Source: Rahnella ecdela
GTDB lineage: Bacteria > Pseudomonadota > Gammaproteobacteria > Enterobacterales > Enterobacteriaceae
Length of the DNA stretch: 64,000 nt
Reading direction: 5' to 3'
Assembly: GCF_019049625.1 (NCBI RefSeq)
Contig: NZ_JAFMOY010000131.1
Location: 310,001 to 374,000, forward strand
Positions 60,328-64,000 of the stretch are shown here, in pieces. Made by a program: the position numbers and the translations under genes. Positions within the stretch are counted from its first letter, which is position 1. Every line of letters begins with the position of its first letter. Under the pieces are notes generated by a model. It did not search any database. It saw only the letters and a program-made list of their open reading frames with translations, and was not told where the DNA came from.

Positions 60328-60419
60328 TTGGGTGGCAGCCCAAGGTGTTGACCTTAAAGCGAGTGTGGGCGGCGAGCCCACGACCTTGACCTCAGGCAGC
60401 CAGTTAGGGTGGCTAACCC
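60328..60419. repeat. Diverged tandem hairpin units
   Basis: Three hairpins centred near 60336, 60373 and 60410 with arms TTGGG/CCCAA, GTGGGC/GCCCAC and GTTAG/CTAAC. The first two are followed by TTGACCT. The lsrK stop codon abuts the end of the third. Confidence 0.6.
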
Positions 60420-62012
60420 TCACAATCCTGGCGCTTTCCACATCGACGTCGTCAGTTGCCTGTCCACCAGTCCCAGCTGATCCGCATACACTTCCTGCCA
60501 GTTAGCTTTTTGCACCAGATATTTCGTATGATTGGCCACATCCGGCTGATATTCCCGCTCCCAGCGCACCAGCGCTTCACCGGTATCGGCAAGTGACGAA
60601 TACACGCCCGCCGCTACACCCGCGGCAATTGCACAACCGAGCGCGGTGGCTTCTTTTACTACCGGCACATTCACCGGAACGCCGGTTACATCACTTAAAA
60701 TCTGACACCACAATTTACCCTTCGAACCGCCACCGGAGAACACCAGCGATTTGGCTCGTACACTCGAAAATGCGGCGATCATATCCAGATTACAGGCCGA
60801 AACGATGGCGGCGTTTTCCTCCAGCGCGCGGAAAAGCACTGGTTTGTTGCACTTTTCCGGATCGATAGAAAGATTAATAAAAGACGGCGCGGCGTGATAC
60901 CAGTTCTTGAAATGCATCGCATCAGAAAATACCGGCGTGACGCCCCAGGCGCCGACCGGAACCCGTGCCGCCATGTCTTCCAGCAAACTGTAGGCATCCA
61001 CGCCGAGGCGATGCGCCATGGTTTTTTCTTCGGTACAAAACGCATCGCGGAACCAGCGCATGGTCAGGCCGGTGAAGAAACTGATTGATTCGGCCTGCGC
61101 CATTCCGGGAATGACGTGCGGATTGACGCGGATATTCATCTCAGGATCGGTGATCGCCTGCGGCAGATTGACGATTTGCTGCCAGAACGTTCCGCCGAGA
61201 ACTGCCGTCTGACCCGGACGCACCAGCCCGAGGCCGAGCGTACCGAGTTGCGCATCGCCGCCGCCCATACCGACCGGTGTCCCGGCTTTCAGCCCGCATG
61301 CGTCAGCCGCAGCGGCAGTCACATACCCGAGTCGTGTACCGGTTTCCGCCACCGGTGAAAGCATATCTGCGCGCAAACCCGCCATATCCAGCAGCTCAGG
61401 GCGCCAGTTGCGGGTGGCTAAATCCAGCATGCCGGTAGTGCCTGCATTTGAAGGATCCACCGCCAGCTCGCCGCTGAGCATATACGCCAGCCAGTCGCTG
61501 ATCATGGTGACCGTGGCCGCCTGACGGTAAATGTCCGGGCGATGATGTGCCAGCCACAGCAGACGTGGCATGGCGCTGAGCGCCAGCGTCTGGCCGGAAC
61601 ATTCGTACACTTCGCGTTCAAATTCGAAATCGTGGATTTCTTTTAATTCTGAGACTTCACGGCTGGCGCGGGCATCCACGTTCGCGCACGCCCAGATAGG
61701 TTCACCGGCTTTGTTGTAGAGCACGATGCCTTCGCGCATGGAACAGGCGGCAACGGCACGGATAGCGGAAGCAGGGAGATGCGCCTCATGCAGTGCCTGA
61801 CGGATACACTGACAGGCCAGCTGCCAGTTTTTTTGCAGATCAAACTCCATCGAACCGGGGACATCCGGCACCGCCAGATGGATCCACTCAGCTTGTCCGG
61901 CGGCAATCTGCTCACCTTCAAGATTGAAAATTACCGCCCGGACGCTGCCGGTACCGGCATCCAGCGCCATTAAATAGCTACGATCGTCGTCAGAGTTCAG
62001 GGTAGAGGTCAT
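60420..62012 (-). CDS. lsrK: Autoinducer-2 kinase LsrK
   Basis: 530 residues from ATG 62012 ([10 protein letters not shown]), the E. coli length; a GTG 11 codons upstream is less likely. A FGGY-family kinase that phosphorylates imported AI-2, trapping it and creating the inducer of LsrR. Motifs: [16 protein letters not shown] for [14 protein letters not shown] with the catalytic Asp, and [11 protein letters not shown] near the C-terminus. It ends [10 protein letters not shown] as in E. coli. Same strand as lsrR, 70 bp downstream of it. Confidence 0.97.
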   Translation of the reverse strand: MTSTLNSDDDRSYLMALDAGTGSVRAVIFNLEGEQIAAGQAEWIHLAVPDVPGSMEFDLQKNWQLACQCIRQALHEAHLPASAIRAVAACSMREGIVLYNKAGEPIWACANVDARASREVSELKEIHDFEFEREVYECSGQTLALSAMPRLLWLAHHRPDIYRQAATVTMISDWLAYMLSGELAVDPSNAGTTGMLDLATRNWRPELLDMAGLRADMLSPVAETGTRLGYVTAAAADACGLKAGTPVGMGGGDAQLGTLGLGLVRPGQTAVLGGTFWQQIVNLPQAITDPEMNIRVNPHVIPGMAQAESISFFTGLTMRWFRDAFCTEEKTMAHRLGVDAYSLLEDMAARVPVGAWGVTPVFSDAMHFKNWYHAAPSFINLSIDPEKCNKPVLFRALEENAAIVSACNLDMIAAFSSVRAKSLVFSGGGSKGKLWCQILSDVTGVPVNVPVVKEATALGCAIAAGVAAGVYSSLADTGEALVRWEREYQPDVANHTKYLVQKANWQEVYADQLGLVDRQLTTSMWKAPGL

Positions 62013-62082
62013 CGCTACGTTCTCTCGTGCCAGTTTATCGGGCACCGTTTACCTGACCGCCACGCCCCTCACTCCCTGCGTG

Positions 62083-63057
62083 TCAACCGAGCAGCGCCAG
62101 CATGGCTCTTGCTGTGCTCTCTTCAGTAACCAGTGCGTTTATTCGTTTGCCTTTCAGAGCGGCGACAATCGCTTCGGCCTTCTCGATGCCACCCGCAACG
62201 CCTAATACGGTCGGAATGCTGGCCAGTTCGTCCGGCGCGACGGCAATCAGTTCGTCGTGGATCGCCATGTTTTCCGCCAGCTCGCCGTTACGCTGCATAA
62301 AGAAACCGAGAATGTCGCCGACCGCGCCTTTACGGCCAAACAGCAGCTGCTCGCCTTCGCTGATATAACCGGAGCGCAAAATGGTCGCTTCCTGTTTCTG
62401 GTTGAGCGAACCGATACCGACAACGGCGATATCTGCCGCACAGGCCGCCAGCATCACGTCATGCACGTTGCGCTCCCGGCGAAATATTGCCGCCACGCTG
62501 GCCGATGAAGCGCGCAGCGGAGCCGGAATAATGCTGACGCCACAGGCTGCATCAAGCTGTCCGATGCCGGTCATATAAGGGCCAACACCGCCGGAAAGCG
62601 TCACCATGCGGATCTGCTGAGAGGCGATAAATCCGCTCAGATGCTGCAATGTGCTCATGGCAGTTTCGCCAAATCCGACGGCCAGCAATTGCTCCGGTTT
62701 CAACATTGTCATCAGCATATGTGCCGCGCCGACGCCCAGCCGTGCGCTCAGCGAGCCATCGGCAAGCTGGGGCAGCACACGAACCTGCTGCAAACCAAAG
62801 CGCTCAAGCAGCGTGTTTTCCAGCGACAAACATCCCTCAAAACGCGAGTTGATTTGTACGCGGATCACCCCGGATTGCCGGCCTTTTTCCAGCAGACGCG
62901 ACACCTTCAGCCGTGTCAGCCCGAGCCGTTCACCAATCTCATTCTGGGTCAGGCCGTCGTGGTAATAGAACCACGCGGTGCGTGCCAGCAGTTCCTCTTC
63001 ACCCATGCTGAATTCCGGATGGTTAGTCAAATCGGAAAGCGTTGTTTTGTCATTCAT
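62083..63057 (-). CDS. lsrR: Transcriptional repressor LsrR
   Basis: 324 residues from ATG 63057; a GTG three codons upstream is possible. SorC/DeoR-type regulator. The helix-turn-helix lies in [24 protein letters not shown]. The C-terminal sugar-phosphate-binding domain ([30 protein letters not shown]-like [12 protein letters not shown]) binds phospho-AI-2, which relieves repression of lsr. Divergent from lsrA, with lsrK downstream, the same layout as E. coli. Confidence 0.97.
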   Translation of the reverse strand: MNDKTTLSDLTNHPEFSMGEEELLARTAWFYYHDGLTQNEIGERLGLTRLKVSRLLEKGRQSGVIRVQINSRFEGCLSLENTLLERFGLQQVRVLPQLADGSLSARLGVGAAHMLMTMLKPEQLLAVGFGETAMSTLQHLSGFIASQQIRMVTLSGGVGPYMTGIGQLDAACGVSIIPAPLRASSASVAAIFRRERNVHDVMLAACAADIAVVGIGSLNQKQEATILRSGYISEGEQLLFGRKGAVGDILGFFMQRNGELAENMAIHDELIAVAPDELASIPTVLGVAGGIEKAEAIVAALKGKRINALVTEESTARAMLALLG

Positions 63058-63289
63058 AGTGAACACTTATCAAAATGTAGATCAATTGTTCGTTAACGAA
63101 ATGTTGTTAACTGTGATGTGTTTGGCAAATTTCAAATGATTACTGCCTGAATCATAACGCAGAGTATATGAGTTGAACAAACTGTGATCAGGGCAAAAGT
63201 TTTCCGTGTCACCACGGACTAGCTTTATGAACATTATTAAACAATAAATACATTTGTTCATTTAATGTATCCCATCCGAGGTCAGCGTA
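63058..63289. promoter_or_regulatory. lsrR-lsrA divergent control region
   Basis: 232 bp between the divergent promoters. TGAACA or its complement occurs at 63060, 63174, 63228 and 63255. ATGAACA (63227-63233) and TGTTCAT (63255-63261) face each other as an inverted repeat. A separate 12-bp perfect palindrome, TTCGTTAACGAA, lies at 63089-63100. These are candidate LsrR operators. CRP-type TGTGA half-sites are also present. Confidence 0.55.
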
Positions 63290-64000
63290 TGCAGTCAGAC
63301 GATCACTCATCAGCAGACGCGCATTCCCCGGACCTGCTTTTGCAGGTCAGCGGTGTCAGTAAAAGTTTTTCCGGTGTCGCGGTACTCAAAGACATCGATT
63401 TCAGCCTGCAACGCGGTGAGGTGCATGCCCTGCTTGGCGGAAATGGCGCGGGTAAATCGACGCTGATGAAAATTATCGCCGGTGTCGAGATTGCCGACCG
63501 TGGCGAAATGCTGCTCGGCGGCGCGCCGCTGGTGGCGCTCACGCCTGCGAAAGCGCATCAGGCGGGGATCTATCTGGTGCCGCAGGAACCGATGCTTTTT
63601 CCGAGCCTCAGCGTGCGCGAAAACATTCTGTTTCGTTTGCCTGCGCATCAGGCCAGCGAGAAAAAGCTGCAACAGTCGCTGACTGAACTGGGCTGCAATC
63701 TGCCGCTTGCTTCACTGGCCGGAACGCTGGAAGTGGCCGATCAGCAGCTGGTCGAAATCCTGCGCGGTCTGATGCGGGATGCCCGGTTGCTGATCCTCGA
63801 CGAACCGACGGCCTCGCTGACACCCGCGGAATCCACGCGCCTGTTTACGCAGGTACGCCATCTGACGGCGCAGGGCGTCGGCGTGGTGTTTATCTCGCAC
63901 AAACTGCCGGAAATCCGTGCCATTGCCGACCGGGTGAGCGTAATGCGCGACGGCAAAATTGCGCTCAGCGGCGCGCTTTCTGAACTGGATAACGATGCGC
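63290..64000 (+). CDS. lsrA: AI-2 import ABC transporter ATP-binding protein LsrA, partial
   Basis: The first 237 codons of a sugar-type ABC ATPase, cut by the window end. GAGG precedes the ATG. The first ATPase domain is visible: Walker [11 protein letters not shown]-loop YLVPQEP, a degenerate signature near [13 protein letters not shown], Walker [12 protein letters not shown] and the switch His in VFISHKL. Family proteins have a second ATPase domain, expected beyond the window with lsrC, D, B, F and G. Divergence from lsrR fixes it as lsrA rather than rbsA. Confidence 0.95.

Larger units (their letters stand above)
59973..60419. other. Hairpin-rich non-coding region between kdgT and lsrK
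   Basis: 450 bp with no convincing gene but many inverted repeats. They include 60008-60057 (8-bp arms), 60060-60089 (10-bp perfect), 60191-60219, 60255-60273, 60275-60289, 60290-60321 (12-bp perfect), 60328-60343, 60365-60381 and 60403-60417. The last three share a diverged unit (GGGyGGC...CCC then TTGACCT) at about 37-bp spacing. Short open frames crossing it read through the stems and look fortuitous. Its role is unknown: a cluster of dispersed repeat elements, a structured 3' UTR of lsrK or a structured RNA. Confidence 0.7.

Noticed and set aside
60259-60441. 60-codon minus-strand frame across the hairpin array
   Set aside because: It overlaps the end of lsrK in another frame and is made mostly of hairpin sequence. 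No ribosome site.
60263-60505. 80-codon plus-strand frame across the hairpin array
   Set aside because: It reads through several inverted repeats and into the end of lsrK antisense. The stems, not codons, explain the sequence.

Overview
The window is chromosomal DNA from a member of the Enterobacterales. Nearly every gene from 1 to about 52,800 has a recognisable E. coli counterpart, and the order follows the E. coli rssAB-hns-tdk-adhE-oppABCDF-clsA-tonB-ompW-trp-topA-cysB-acnA-ribA-pyrF-osmB region. Unfused trpG and trpD, and several insertions and replacements relative to E. coli, point to a Serratia/Rahnella/Yersinia-like lineage rather than Escherichia. The genus cannot be fixed from the sequence alone. 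The organism is probably a facultative anaerobe (adhE, glycyl-radical enzyme genes, FNR-type sites) and carries the lsr system for AI-2 uptake.

Layout. 1-5,300: RpoS proteolysis control (rssA, rssB), then a ugd/UDP-glucuronate epimerase pair in the slot where E. coli has galU, then hns. 5,870-10,500: tdk, adhE and the MarC-family gene ychE. 10,475-17,450: a 1.2 kb non-coding stretch followed by the oligopeptide permease operon oppABCDF. 17,470-25,700: small conserved genes (yciU, yciY, yciI, yciA, yciB, yciC), clsA, tonB, ompW, two small zinc-ribbon genes where E. coli has kch, and a BON lipoprotein. 25,850-32,800: the complete trp operon on the minus strand with operator, leader peptide, attenuator and terminator. 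32,900-40,030: rnm, yciO, rluB with a long repeat-rich N-terminal extension, a CobC-like phosphatase, btuR, yciK, sohB, yciN. 40,490-52,800: topA, cysB, acnA, ribA, pgpB, lapAB, a small ribbon-helix-helix gene, pyrF-yciH and osmB.

From about 53,000 onward the gene set becomes more catabolic: an orphan AraD-type epimerase, yciT, the ybiW-ybiY glycyl-radical enzyme/activase pair, fructose-6-phosphate aldolase, kdgT with a KdgR-like operator, and lsrK-lsrR divergent from lsrA, which runs off the window end. ybiW carries an in-frame amber codon at codon 181 of an otherwise intact 810-codon frame.

The least explained DNA is the 450 bp between kdgT and lsrK (59,973-60,419). It contains no convincing gene but a dense series of inverted repeats, several sharing a diverged unit spaced by about 37 bp. 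The other notable non-coding stretch is the 1.2 kb upstream of oppA. No tRNA, rRNA, CRISPR array, insertion sequence or prophage was seen. Statements about E. coli counterparts rest on recalled family knowledge, not on a search.
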